This document shows positions 36,577-47,498 of a stretch of 64,000 nucleotides of DNA, one piece after another; position 1 is the stretch's first letter, and each line of letters starts with the position of its first letter. Source of the DNA: Trichopria drosophilae (lineage: Eukaryota; Arthropoda; Insecta; Hymenoptera; Diapriidae); assembly GCA_030407085.1 (NCBI GenBank), contig CM059582.1:19387501-19451500 (forward strand), in the 5' to 3' direction. Position numbers and translations under genes: made by a program. The notes below the pieces were generated by a model, which had not been told where the DNA came from, did no database searches, and worked only from the letters and a program-made list of their open reading frames with translations.

Positions 36577-37570
36577 AAAAGATTACGCAAAAACCTGTAA
36601 ATCAACGCGTGGAGAAAATATTTTCAACGCTACACGAATAATTATAAATGATGTTTCTGTATATATGAATTCTGAATTTTGTATAGCCTAAGTAATTTCA
36701 AGTGATACCTCAAAAGTTGACAAAGCAATAACAACAATTTAAGAAATAAATTTGAACAATTAAGTACATTTTATATTTTAAGTTTACATCATATATCGTC
36801 ATATTCACAATACTTCGAGTAAAACAAAAGGTTTCTAAAATTATGCGTGACACGAAAACGGACTGACCGGGTATAAAAGGTAAGATTTCTATAATTCAGT
36901 GAAATACAATTCCCCTTTACCTTATAATTGATACATTATTAATATTATGACCCGTAAGTCCACGGTAACTTACAATTAGATGGAACATTTGTCGATGCAT
37001 GAAAATACAAATGAGAATTCTTCATAACACTGATCACATTTGTACGAATGTTTTCCGTTTATTTTACAGTTGCTGACTTAAATGAGAAAATACGTATGTA
37101 TTGTTATCCCGATGGATTAATTAAACATATTATATTGAGATATATTTGAATGAGAAATTTTATCAGAAATTTTATGAATGTACCCAAAAGAGAATATTGC
37201 AGTTTGAACAACTACTTTAAATAGTAAACATTAAGTCGTTTTTTCTTAACAATTACATTGCAACGAAATTTTACACCACCGACATGGAATACCAAAATTT
37301 CAACAACTGAATAATTATTTGGAAACAAATTCTATTCTCATATATTGCCACATCTGACAAGCATTCGAAAAATAAAAAATTGTGTTCTGCTTTAGGCTTT
37401 TAACTGGTTTTTACAAAACAGCCTTCAGGGTATTCAGGCCACCTATTACGACGTCTAAAATGTACTTGGAAGACCTTCTATTCAAATAAATGATGGCCTT
37501 AAGCTGATCTACTTTTATGATAATAATAATAATAATATTCAGTTATTCTGAGCTTTGGAAGTACGTGTAC
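36577..37570. other. 3' flank of gene 1 and intergenic DNA
   Basis: It holds the probable 3' UTR and poly(A) signal (AATAAA at 36745) of gene 1, then AT-rich DNA without ORFs. A short ATAATAATAATAATAAT microsatellite starts near 37520. Confidence 0.4.
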
Positions 37571-38880
37571 TCCAATAGAAGAGAAATATCTTGATGACAT
37601 CTCCAGAATATTACGTTTGAGACATTAATATTCTGGAAATGTTCTCAGGGACATTTTAGAGACATTCCCAGAACGTTTTATGTCCGCTTTTTTGATACTC
37701 TGGTGACTTCTGCAATATTCTAGAGACATTGTAGAGAGGTCTGAGTTTATTCTGTAATGCATCATATACATTCTAAAGATGTTCCGCAGTTATTCCTTTG
37801 ACATTCTGAAGACATTTCGGTCATAAAGAAAGCTTAAAAAATAGAACGAATTATTGCACGATATTTAATTTGATTTTTATTATTATGTGCCTATGTGACG
37901 TTAGATATGTTAATACAGAATATAGTTTTAGAATTTCGATCGCAAATAAATCTGTGAACTTGAAAATAATTTATCCCGACCGAGGATCGAACCCGGGTCT
38001 TTCGTTTACTACGCTGCCTCTTAATGACCACGCTACGCTCGCATATATATTATTATCGTGTGGACAAGAGTATAACTTATACGCAAACGTAGAAGGAATA
38101 TTGATAAATGAGGATTTAGTTTAAACAAAAATTTAAACATTTCTTTGCAGACGTTCATATTTACTTACGCAAACATTTTATACAGTTATTTTTATAGTAA
38201 AAGATATATAAATGTTAGTCAATTTCAATTATATTTAAATAATTGTGTCATTTCTATATAAGAAATGTTGTACATTAAGAAGTATTTCTTGGTTTTCAAT
38301 ACTTCTTCGTTTACTGGGCGGTCGAATAATGCAGTGATGTCTCTAAAAATGTTCTTCCGAGTCCTCGTATTTTTTTTCAATTTTTCGTTTTCTGCTTTGC
38401 GATATTTTTCTATGTCTTATACCAATATCAATTTGCATTTATTTAGATTCATTTACAAATTCGTATAAAAACGGCTTGGAAATAAGGCAATCGCATTGAT
38501 TTCGGTAAGTAGATAAAAATGTTGCATTTGAGATATAGTGAGACACTTAAAGTTGATATCACCAGAATATTCTAAGAACAATACGTATAGAATGTCTCAT
38601 ATGAAATATTCTCAGATTCTCTCATCTGCAATGTTCTGCAATATTTTGTAAGCAACATTCGGGCGACATCAAGTTTGCAATGTTGCGAGATTGTCGAATA
38701 CCACATCTCTAGAAAATTCTGAGAATCATACGTATCGAATATTTGTAAATGAAATGTTATCAGAATATCTTATTTGCAACATTTTATTTGATATATTTTC
38801 ATAATATTCTGGAGATGTTGCAATTGCAATATTTCAATTGTAACGTTTGTAACATTCTGGAGATTTCATTTCTATGTGGG
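37571..38880. mobile_element. AGAATATTCT-word element, copy 2 (inverted relative to copy 1)
   Basis: It aligns in reverse complement with 30419-32202 from end to end. The right end TTTCATTTCTATGTGGG is intact, while the left end CCAATAGAAGAGAAATATC has decayed from CCCACATAGAAGAGGAATA. Word clusters lie at 37590-37840 and 38525-38880, with the tRNA-like module at 37973-38040. Divergence of the order of 10-15% by eye and the separate flanks make this an independent insertion rather than a recent duplication. Confidence 0.75.
37973..38040 (-). other. tRNA-like module inside AGAATATTCT element copy 2
   Basis: On the minus strand, B box GGTTCGATCC (37984-37993) and a slightly altered A box GCGTAGCGTGG (38028-38038) flank a core, CAGCGTAGTAAACGA, identical to that in copy 1. 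T-arm pairing is intact; no acceptor stem is seen. Confidence 0.6.
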
Positions 38881-40650
38881 CTGTAAATAATGTTAAAATA
38901 GCTAACAAAAAAACATATAATTCGACTCTTTTATTTTCTTTCGACAAAATTTCTTGGAATGACAACTCATTGTGTACAGAGTTATGCTTTGGCCTCTGTA
39001 GTAAAAGAGCTACGCACTACATAAAAACTGAGTTCTCATTCGGCAAATCGTGAGTTTGCGCTCTGTAAGTGTGAGAAACCACTCTTTTACTATATAAAAG
39101 AAAAGGAAATTAAATAAATCAAGTTGTAATTTTGAATTTCTGCTTAAATTTACTTCCAGAATTCATTCTCATTTCTAATACCATATATCTCATCGCCAGT
39201 TCACATGTTACTGGTACGTTTATCTATGATAAAAATTGACGAAATTATGATCACTTATTACTTACAGAGCCCGGCAGTAAATGGGTCCACATGCTAATCA
39301 CGGGCTTTTTTTTCGACATCTCTTTTTAAAGACATTTTTAATAAATTAATCTTTTTAATCCTACGTTTTTTTCAATATCATCACAATGTGATTTTTCGAA
39401 CGGTCAATTGACTGATCGAGAGCGTTAAAATAAAAAATTTTAAAACGATTTTTCAACAAGATAGTCAACGTATGATTAAAAATATATATTTCCACGAGGA
39501 AGCACGTGAAAAAATGTATAAAATGTATGTTTAAACAAATTTGAAAATTGTTTATTACTCCACGAAATCATACGTATAATCGTGAGAAGTCATGTTTTAT
39601 CTCAGCCTTTCGAATTTTGCAAATCTAAAGGTATATTCGGGTCCAGCGACCCCCCCCCCCCCCTCCCAAGTAACCAGTTTCAGTTTGATCAAGGAATTTT
39701 TTATATTTCTATCCGCCAACTTGGTTCCGCCATCGTGGATCCGCCATTGTGAATTTTGAAAATCTGAGGTTAGATTCGTGAACAGCGACCCTGAAATCCT
39801 CCGGGTAACAAATTTTAGCTGTTTTTCGAGTGAAGAAAAATGTATGCTTCAAAGGGTTAATTGGCTTTGCCAAATTCGACATGCATAAATTAAAAAATAT
39901 GAAAATTTCAAAATGCAATATATCTGCGAAAAAAATAGATATTTAATGAAATTACGCTGCATTTGTTAGGGAAAGGCTTATACTTTAAGATGAAGTTAAT
40001 AGTTTTTTTAGTAAAAAAAAAAGTTCGATGCTACATAACCTCAAATATGGCTCAAAATATAGCTATTTTTTCACTTTCAGGATATCTCGAAAACCGGATT
40101 GCCTATTGGCTCTCGGGTTCGGGTTTAGCTCACCGAAAACCTTCGGAAACGTATATTCTGGTCGATGGGTAAGAGAGACCATCGAATTTTGTCGGCCTAT
40201 GTGATGTTGGTGGGGTGTGATAAGCAGTTTGCATCTGGGAAAGAAGATTTCCTCTAAAATTTGAGAACCTGAAGCGTATCATGCACAGAACGTGAAAGTC
40301 TTGCTACTTGCAAATTTTAAATGGAACCATAATGTAATCGTATTTGTAATGTTCCCAGATTTTGACGACTATAAAAAATTATGGTTTTAGTTTTTTAAAC
40401 GTTTAGTTTCAAATCATTTTCTTGACAACCGTGCAATAACATTCCCATCATGATGAATATTAAGATTCCTCTCTTCATAAGACGATGAAGGATAAATTTG
40501 AAAATTATCAGAAAACGCACCGCTTGCAAAATATATGAATGATGGAATTTATAATATCATAAATAATAATGGGCCTGGATTGTTAAGGTTTTTGCAGGTT
40601 CACTTCTGCATTCAGCACTGCCTATGTTCTGCCCAACAAATCACAAAAAA
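38881..40650. other. Non-coding DNA with dispersed GCCATTTTGAA-type repeat
   Basis: Around 39600-39800, strings such as GCCATTGTGAATTTTGAAAA and CAGCGACCCTGAAATCCTCC resemble parts of the 3420-bp unit (GTCATTTTGAATTTTGAAAG, CAGCGACCTCAAGACC) and of 61380-61490. This marks an old dispersed repeat family. A 14-C run is at about 39651. No gene was recognised. Confidence 0.4.
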
Positions 40651-40651
40651 T

Positions 40652-41190
40652 CTAATTTTTACATCGCAAAACCCAAGTAAAAGTAACGAGTGATCGATAG
40701 AAAGCTTTACTATAATCGAATAATATACGTACCAAAAACTTTTCATGATCTATTGCAATTCTGATATCATCTGCAATTTTAATAAGAGCGGTTTTAGTAC
40801 TCTGGTTACTGCGAAACCCTGATTGTAGCGGACAAAGTAGGTTATTACTCTCAAGGTAACAATAGCTACACTGATGAAGTAATTTATGTGCTAATGTAGG
40901 TGATTTAAAATGATTCACAGACTTTATAGTAGCCTATCGAGATATTCAGAATCATCAAGTTCTAGTATCAGGAGATATTAGTGTTGCAAATCTGATAAGA
41001 GATTAGATGGAGGAACTAACAGTTTCAATGAGAATAGCTGGCTCTGCTTTACCTACAGAGCGGTAGAATATTCTGTTAAGTCTTCATTGAACATTGATTA
41101 TAGCCTATTACAACATCCTCTCAGTATTGGTTGCGGAGACGTTTTTGAATACAAATGTGTCATAACTGAAAGAAACTGTAATACTATTCA
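40652..41190 (-). pseudogene. LINE (jockey/CR1-like) reverse transcriptase fragment
   Basis: The minus-strand frame at 40652-40918 reads ESNNLLCPLQSGFRSNQSTK, then TALIKIADDIRIAIDHEKF, then LVRILFDYSKAF. This is the conserved RT block L...QSGFR..HST.TAL......I....D........LD.SKAFD, in which FDYSKAF holds the first catalytic aspartate. Upstream, near 41130-41190, FSYDTFVFKNVSATNTERM resembles the F.F..V...EV..AI block that precedes it, but frames shift and stops intervene. It is a dead fragment; the rest of the element is missing. Confidence 0.75.
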
Positions 41191-42079
41191 GCCTAGATGC
41201 TAGCTGAAAGAAAAATATGAGTTTTGTCTACTACAGAATCTTCTAAATTACTAGACTAAATATGAATAGATCTTAGCATTTAAAGATAATGAACATTCAT
41301 CAAGCGAATTGCTCAGCCTCAAAACTACTAACAATTTTTCCTGCGTGGGAATATTTTTTACGTTATAACCTAGTGTAAGACTATTATCTAATTTAAAAAA
41401 ATGCCCGAATTTGAATGGATCAAAAAGTGACGAACAAAGATTTTTTGACAATGAGTTACTGGTTAAACTTTTTTAGAGAAGAACATAAATCATCTAAAAT
41501 GATCGGATACAAATCAGCTGATGTACGACCTATTTCAACTAATCCATTTTTACTTTTTTCAATCGATTCCAAGCATAGGTTATTCTTATTTGAAAGAGAT
41601 CAAAATGGAATTTATAATAATAAGCAGCATTGTATTATAGGAAAAAGTAATAATTATTACTACTGTGGTGTATGTCTTGACGATATGCAGTGAATAAGAC
41701 CAAAAAATCCAGATTTAAATCTTGATATGATTCAAAACATTCTCATTTTTATTAATCAGTAACATACCACGATTGAAGTTGCTCAATATTAATGCCAACC
41801 TGCAAAAGGATGTTTTCAGGAGCGCATACAAACAACCATTAGTATAAATATTAAAGATGCCCAATTAATCTCCATTTTGCACCAGAACATCCCGAGTGAA
41901 AAAAAGATCTGCATATATCAAATTTAATTGAAAGCGAATAAACCAAAAAATAATAAACATAAGATTACTGTTTTTAGACATTTCAGGATGTGAAATTTAT
42001 CGGTAATTAATGGGAATTGTATAAAAATTGCACTCAAGGTCTCTTTCCAAAACAGATTTCATCCGTGACATGAACACAT
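41191..42079. other. Non-coding DNA, possibly further LINE debris
   Basis: Short ORFs on both strands (41251-41451 minus, 41415-41693 plus) have no recognisable domain. The minus one could be upstream LINE sequence continuing the RT fragment, but I cannot confirm it. Confidence 0.3.
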
Positions 42080-42890
42080 ACGCATGATGATCGATCAGAA
42101 TCGGATCACGTTCTTATAAAAATGCAATCAAATTCAATTTTGGTTAATTCCGACGACAGCATCTAATTGGACATGATTCGATTCAAAATTAATGGACCAA
42201 AATGTGAAACCAACGAATATAGACGCTACCAGAAGGTCCGAGCAGTGTTAGGTTATATAGTGAGAGATTCCCCATATGAGAGTGAGGAAGACAGACTTAT
42301 GCCTGCCTATGTAATCTGGTTCCCCAAGATGTGTCTCGTATGTCCTATCCGCTATGTGCTTCTATGTGCGCGTCTATATTCGTTGGTGAAACAAATCGAG
42401 TATAAAATCTTTCATAATTTGACTTATGGTACCTGGTAAGTTTTCGCCTATGTTGAACTGAGTCGATTCCTAAGCCGGAAATATGTAAAATCATCACAGA
42501 GCAAAATGACAATAGTCTCGTACAAAAGTCGAATAAAAATAAAATTGAACCACTAAATTCCAACTGGAATACTGATTTTCGCTGATCATTAGCCACAATT
42601 TCTGTATTCTGATGAACCGTTACTACATATGGCTTAAAAAAATATCAGTGGCAAGGGGCAAATAACGAAAAAAATTTGAAATTAATTCCGTTCAAAACGG
42701 AATATGGAACTCAAATTCCAAAATATGGAACTCATCAGATATAAATTAGTCAAATTATGATCTTAATTCGATTAGTTTCACATTTTGTTCTTTTTTGAAC
42801 CGAATCATGTCCAATTAGATGCTCTGATCTGAAACAACCTAAGTCGAATTTGATTAAATTTCGATAAGAACGTAATTTTCGATCGACATT
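42080..42890. mobile_element. Fold-back element
   Basis: GCATCTAATTGGACATGATT (from about 42160) and its continuation to AAAATGTGAAAC match, inverted, the 42775-42820 stretch. Outside these, ACGTTCTTATAAAAATGCAA (42110) pairs with the complement of 42840-42875. The arms are about 120 bp at roughly 80% identity, around a 500-bp centre without a convincing gene. No TIR consensus or target duplication was resolved. Confidence 0.6.
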
Positions 42891-44130
42891 TCATACAATT
42901 TGAATCTATTATTTATTATTATTCTGATTTAACGGGCGGAATCGCCCTTTTTTACTACATTTTTGCCATATTAATTGTAAGCTTTTGCGAGAGCTGCAGA
43001 TCGACTTACGAAACGTCTTCGTAGTCCAGTGCGTTAACCGTCTTAGTATATAAAAAAAAATGGATCGAATATGAATTTGAAAGAGGTTTTATTTCCGTGC
43101 AATTTTTATTTAATTGCCGTTTATTGTCGACAAATTTCACACTCGAAAATGTTTTAAAAAATTCGTATTCTATGTATGATGTATCTCATATGTTATATTG
43201 ATCATTTTTCGATTTATTGGCCTTTTGACCAACTGTGATGAAATTTATATCAATTTTGTTTACTCGAGATGTGTCTCCGCACTACTGTTATAGATGTCGA
43301 TATGCCGTCATAATATATTTAATTTTTAAGATTTCGCCACACCATTTAAAGATTCTATAAATCGATATTATGATAAACAGACCATTTGCCACACCATCTT
43401 ATTCTATAACTAGTTATTATCATTTATCGCATGTATTCTGATGACTAATACCATATATACACTATTATCAGTTCTGCCTTTCACACGCGCGTAGTGCATT
43501 ATATACACGCGCTATTTCTAATTTACAGTGGAATAATTCGGTATTTCTTTGTTTCACATATACAAATAATTGAAAATAGTTACATTTTATGCATTCAAAA
43601 TTTAATAATAACATTCTAAATGCAATTTAATATTGATCATTCATATTTCTTAATTACAACTGCATTGCAAATTTTTTTTTCGTTGTAAATGTTAATTGCG
43701 TATACAAGTTTCAGCTGAACGAAAAAGATTACTTGTTCCGATAAAATAAATAATTCTTCTCTTCATAAAGGATATTATTAATGTTTAAATTAACATAATT
43801 TGCTGAAATATTTAATATTCATTGCGAAAATATTAAAAAATGGTTATAGACGGAGATAACCAAAGACATTAAATTAGTGTATTTCTTACGTAACTAACAC
43901 CTGTAAAAATCATATAATTATTTTATTATAAAGTTGCAAGGAATTATACAAAGTATGATTTCCCGCATTCGACATCATTTAAAAGGAATACTTCTGAATA
44001 CTTTGTGCGTCAATTATATACTTTTATCAAAATGTGTATTATCAACGGTAAATGGATAGATAAATTCAAGGTATGCCGTTTACATTACTGTATTTTTCGA
44101 AAGAAAATGTAAGTGTTTGTAATTGCCTAT
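42891..44130. other. AT-rich intergenic DNA upstream of gene 2
   Basis: No gene was recognised. A minus-strand string near 43010-43050 (GGTTAACGCACTGGACTACG) resembles a tRNA D-arm to anticodon-arm segment without a clear B box, perhaps another decayed tRNA-like module. Confidence 0.35.
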
Positions 44131-44145
44131 TATTTTGTCCTACTC

Positions 44146-44155
44146 TATATTTAAA
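44146..44155 (+). promoter_or_regulatory. Probable TATA box of gene 2
   Basis: TATATTTAAA lies about 90 bp before the ATG in a CTATATTTAAACGAAGG context, comparable with GGTTATAAACGTAAGAAG before gene 1. Confidence 0.4.
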
Positions 44156-44244
44156 CGAAGGTATTTGAACACATAAAGTGAAGCTCTACACATATTTTAA
44201 TTAATTTTGTTTGAATACGCCTTTAAGTTTAATTCGTGGTCAAA

Positions 44245-46684
44245 ATGAAAGTTTTCACAAAATTATTATTGATAGGAATCTCTATCCTATACACGTTATC
44301 TACTAGTACTGTCGTTGCCGATGGCGAAGCAGAAGATGAATGGGATGACAATGCGGAGGACCCTCCCGTGGAAAGTAAATAATCATTTCTTTATACTCCT
44401 TATTTATTATTATATACTCGTAAAATCACTTTAATCAATAAAATTTACAAGAGTTTTGTCAATGCAAAACTATTTACAGTTGTAGTAACATTCATCATTA
44501 TGAATTGAGACATCCATAAGTTTCTTGGTGGAGCGTTGCCAAAATAAAGTTGTTTACAGAATTTGTGGATTAATGACTATTTAGTGCGTGTTCATTTCTA
44601 AAAATTCATAGATTTTAGGTCAATAAGCGGAGAAACTGAATGAGAAAAGTTGCATGAACTGAGTTATATGGAAGTCAACTATTTATCAATCTATGCGTAG
44701 ATACCAATTGCTTCTTTTTGTCATCTAATACAGAAACTTATTCAGGCTATGGACAATGAGCGACGTACTTCGGGGATACTCGGCAATTTTTTTTTTCTTA
44801 TTCTAACAAATCATACGCTATAAAATATCTTGAAGAAATAAAATTTCATGAAGTTGTAACCGATGCATCTACAGTAGGGAATATATTTCCAGTCAGCTGA
44901 AATTAATGTTCCTTCGACAATGTCTGGGATGTGAAATTGCTAGATTATTTAATTATACTATTTGAAATAGTACGTTGCTTCACTCAATACTCTTCTTCAT
45001 ACATGGCCGACGTTTTTAAATCGTAGTGATCCCGATTTGTGTTTAAACTATTCAAAGGAAAATACATATAGATATTACCGGGAGTCCAAAAAAGAAGTAT
45101 ATTAGGTTAGCCCATTATACTCATATTGACTTTAAACAGTCCATCACGCTTGATGTAAACAAAAAAACGATAGATGGCTGCCAACTGAATGCAGATTGCT
45201 GGAATTAATCAGATTAGATGCGAGCGCACCAGTTTGTTGATTTTCAAAATCAAACTTCTGCATCACTCTAGCTGCTGGTTTTCCGTAAAGGAAGATTTTT
45301 TTCCTAGAAAGAACCAGATGTAACCATTACCCCCCCCCCCTTTATATTTACTTCTCATAGAATTATTGAATAAGAACACTCGACCATATGAACATTGTCC
45401 ATTTTAGGGCGTCAATTTTGAATCATTTGCAAATGGATCACGTACATTACAAAGATATCGTGCTTTATTCATATTTGTTTTTACACATCTCCACAATATT
45501 CTAGTCAGTTTCTAGTCTAAACAGGAGTGATCCACAATAGCATTTTAGAAAATGATGAAATTCGCATCCGATAGGGGCTATAAATAAGTAGACGCAACCG
45601 CAACCAAACAGTTTGATTATCCTAACTGAATACATTATCTCCTATAACCAAACTGTTTGGTTCTGATAAGAAAATACTTTTGCTATGGGCAACATAACTG
45701 GTTCGTACTAATAATAAACGTTTAAGGCGACGACTAATACTGAATCTATTCTATCTGCAACATCAAATCCACATTATTAAATAATTATACGTTATTAATT
45801 TTTATTTTCCAAAATTATTTACCAGGTTGTTTATAGGACTACTTGTAAATTCCAGTCACATAAACTAAACTGCTGTTACCCACTTTCGTATTTTATGGGA
45901 TTACACAGCTGCTCGTTGGACTGATTTATCCACAGAGACAATGAACTATAGCAAACAAAAAACGAGACCTAGGGTTTATACTCCAGTTTAATTCGAATAA
46001 GGATTTCTATGCGATAGGACTTCTGTGATTTTGAATTATTTATAAACCTAACTGCTGCAGAGAATGCTTGCATGTCCTACCCTACCTACGCATGATATGC
46101 CATGTGGTTGGTGATATGTCATGTAAAAAATGTTTTTCAAAATATTTTGAACTGAACTCGTAACATTTATTTGATGTTATTTTATACTAAATTTTGTTTA
46201 AATTATGCTAAACCAGAATTGGAATGAAAATCGACAAAGTTGATGACGGCATGTGACATAAATATATATTGCGTATTAAGTATAAAGTCAACTACTAATA
46301 ATCATTGATGATAATTGTTAATAATTCTTCTCCATTTCAGAAATGTCTGAAGAAGATTGCATTGATGTGATGAAGAGTGTTACTGGTGCAGAAAGCTTGT
46401 ATCCAGAATGCGCGAATGTACAACTTACTCCTACGGAAAAGACTGTTAAAGAACCTGGTGAAGGAGCTGAAATGGAGGAGGTTGCGATGTCAGAAGAAGA
46501 TCAAGATGGACAGAATCAGGGAGGAGGGAATCAAGGAGAACAACAAGGAGGAGAAGAAGAGCAAGGAGGAGAAGAAGAGCAAGGAGGAGAAGAACAGCAA
46601 GGAGGAGAAGAACAGCAAGGAGAAGAAGAACAGCAAGGAGGAGAAGAACAGCAAAGAGGGGAAGAACAGCAAGGAGGAGAATAA
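44245..46684 (+). CDS. Secreted two-cysteine peptide with acidic Gln/Glu/Gly tail, paralog 2 (157 aa, 2 exons)
   Basis: Exons 44245-44374 and 46341-46684 join at a phase-1 intron (GTAAATAA...TTTCAG). Residues 1-25 (MKVFTKLLLIGISILYTLST then STVVA) form the signal peptide. The acidic stretch DGEAEDEWDDNAEDPPVE ends exon 1. Exon 2 starts KMSEEDCIDVMKS; Cys50 and Cys67 are 16 residues apart with YPEC at the second, aligning with paralog 1. Unlike the other two, it continues for 90 residues: a linker (about 68-99), then repeats of GGEEQQ/GGEEEQ (about 100-157) encoded by a 15- to 18-bp repeat. The ATG at 46343 is not the true start, because it lacks a signal peptide and lies inside exon 2. AATAAA signals are at 46948 and 47031. 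Function unknown. Confidence 0.8.
46530..46681 (+). repeat. Coding minisatellite, GGAGAAGAA(G/C)AGCAA-type units
   Basis: About eight purine-rich units of 15-18 bp in frame encode GGEEQQ, GGEEEQ or GEEEQQ. One unit carries CAAAGAGGG (QRG). The repeat is confined to the end of gene 2 exon 2 and should vary in length between individuals. Confidence 0.85.
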
Positions 46685-47040
46685 CATTCTTGAACTCAAG
46701 ATTTCTCCATACATGTCTAAATTGTAAAGTCATGCAATATAACTTTTCCAGTGCAAAAAGCCTTTCGTAATAAGGATTATTTGTGCAGGAGTATTTGAGA
46801 TCACTTTTGAAAATTATAATTATTTCGACAATCACAATATTTAATGGCCATCATTGTATATCCATAATTAGTGAGAGCGTACTGATGAATAGAAAAAGAT
46901 CACCTTGTTTTAATATAATGTTTTATCGTTTGCTTACGTTTTATAGTAATAAATTATTGAGAAGTATACCTGATGCTAAAGTGGAATTTACCTACGCCAC
47001 ATAGAATAAGAGTATGATGGTAAAATTTAAAATAAAATCA

Positions 47041-47498
47041 ATATTTCCTGAATTACGTCTATGATCCCCATTGGTTTATTTTTAGGGCAATGCGGTAGCT
47101 CATCAAACGAATATAATGCCAGTATAAATGCTGATAAAATTTAATTTAATATTTTATATTTCTACCTTCCTAAAATTCAATCTTTTTACGAACTATTAAC
47201 TCCGTTGATATTACTCATGTTCCTGTTCGTAATTCCACATACTTTCTGATCATAAGAATACTTTCTGATTCAATTTTCTATGTTAATTTTTCAACAATTA
47301 TTTTAATTTTCTTTATTTAATAGTGAAAAATACAGATTAATGATCATGACGTATGCAAATCTTCCTGTACAGGGAAACATTTTTCGATTTTGTATCACTG
47401 TTTGAGTAGTTTAAGGAAATGAAAAACCCGAGACTCAAAATCAAGATTCCAAACCGTAATTGAAAACAGAAAAATTTATTTGTGTATAGCAAAAAATT
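47041..47498. other. Intergenic DNA after gene 2
   Basis: AT-rich, with no gene or element recognised. Confidence 0.35.

Noticed and set aside
45100..45330. Mariner-like terminus TTAGGTTAGCCCATTAT near 45104
   Set aside because: No matching inverted end or target duplication was found nearby.
45590..45665. Inverted AACCAAACAGTTTG / CCAAACTGTTTGGTT words
   Set aside because: The repeat is short and has no further arm similarity or flanking duplication, so it could be chance or a tiny relic.
46446..46835. Minus-strand 129-codon Leu-rich ORF resembling a membrane protein, and the Lys/Glu-rich plus-strand ORF at 46377
   Set aside because: Both are shadows of the purine-rich coding repeat of gene 2 exon 2, whose frame is fixed by the spliced signal peptide and the Cys-PEC module.
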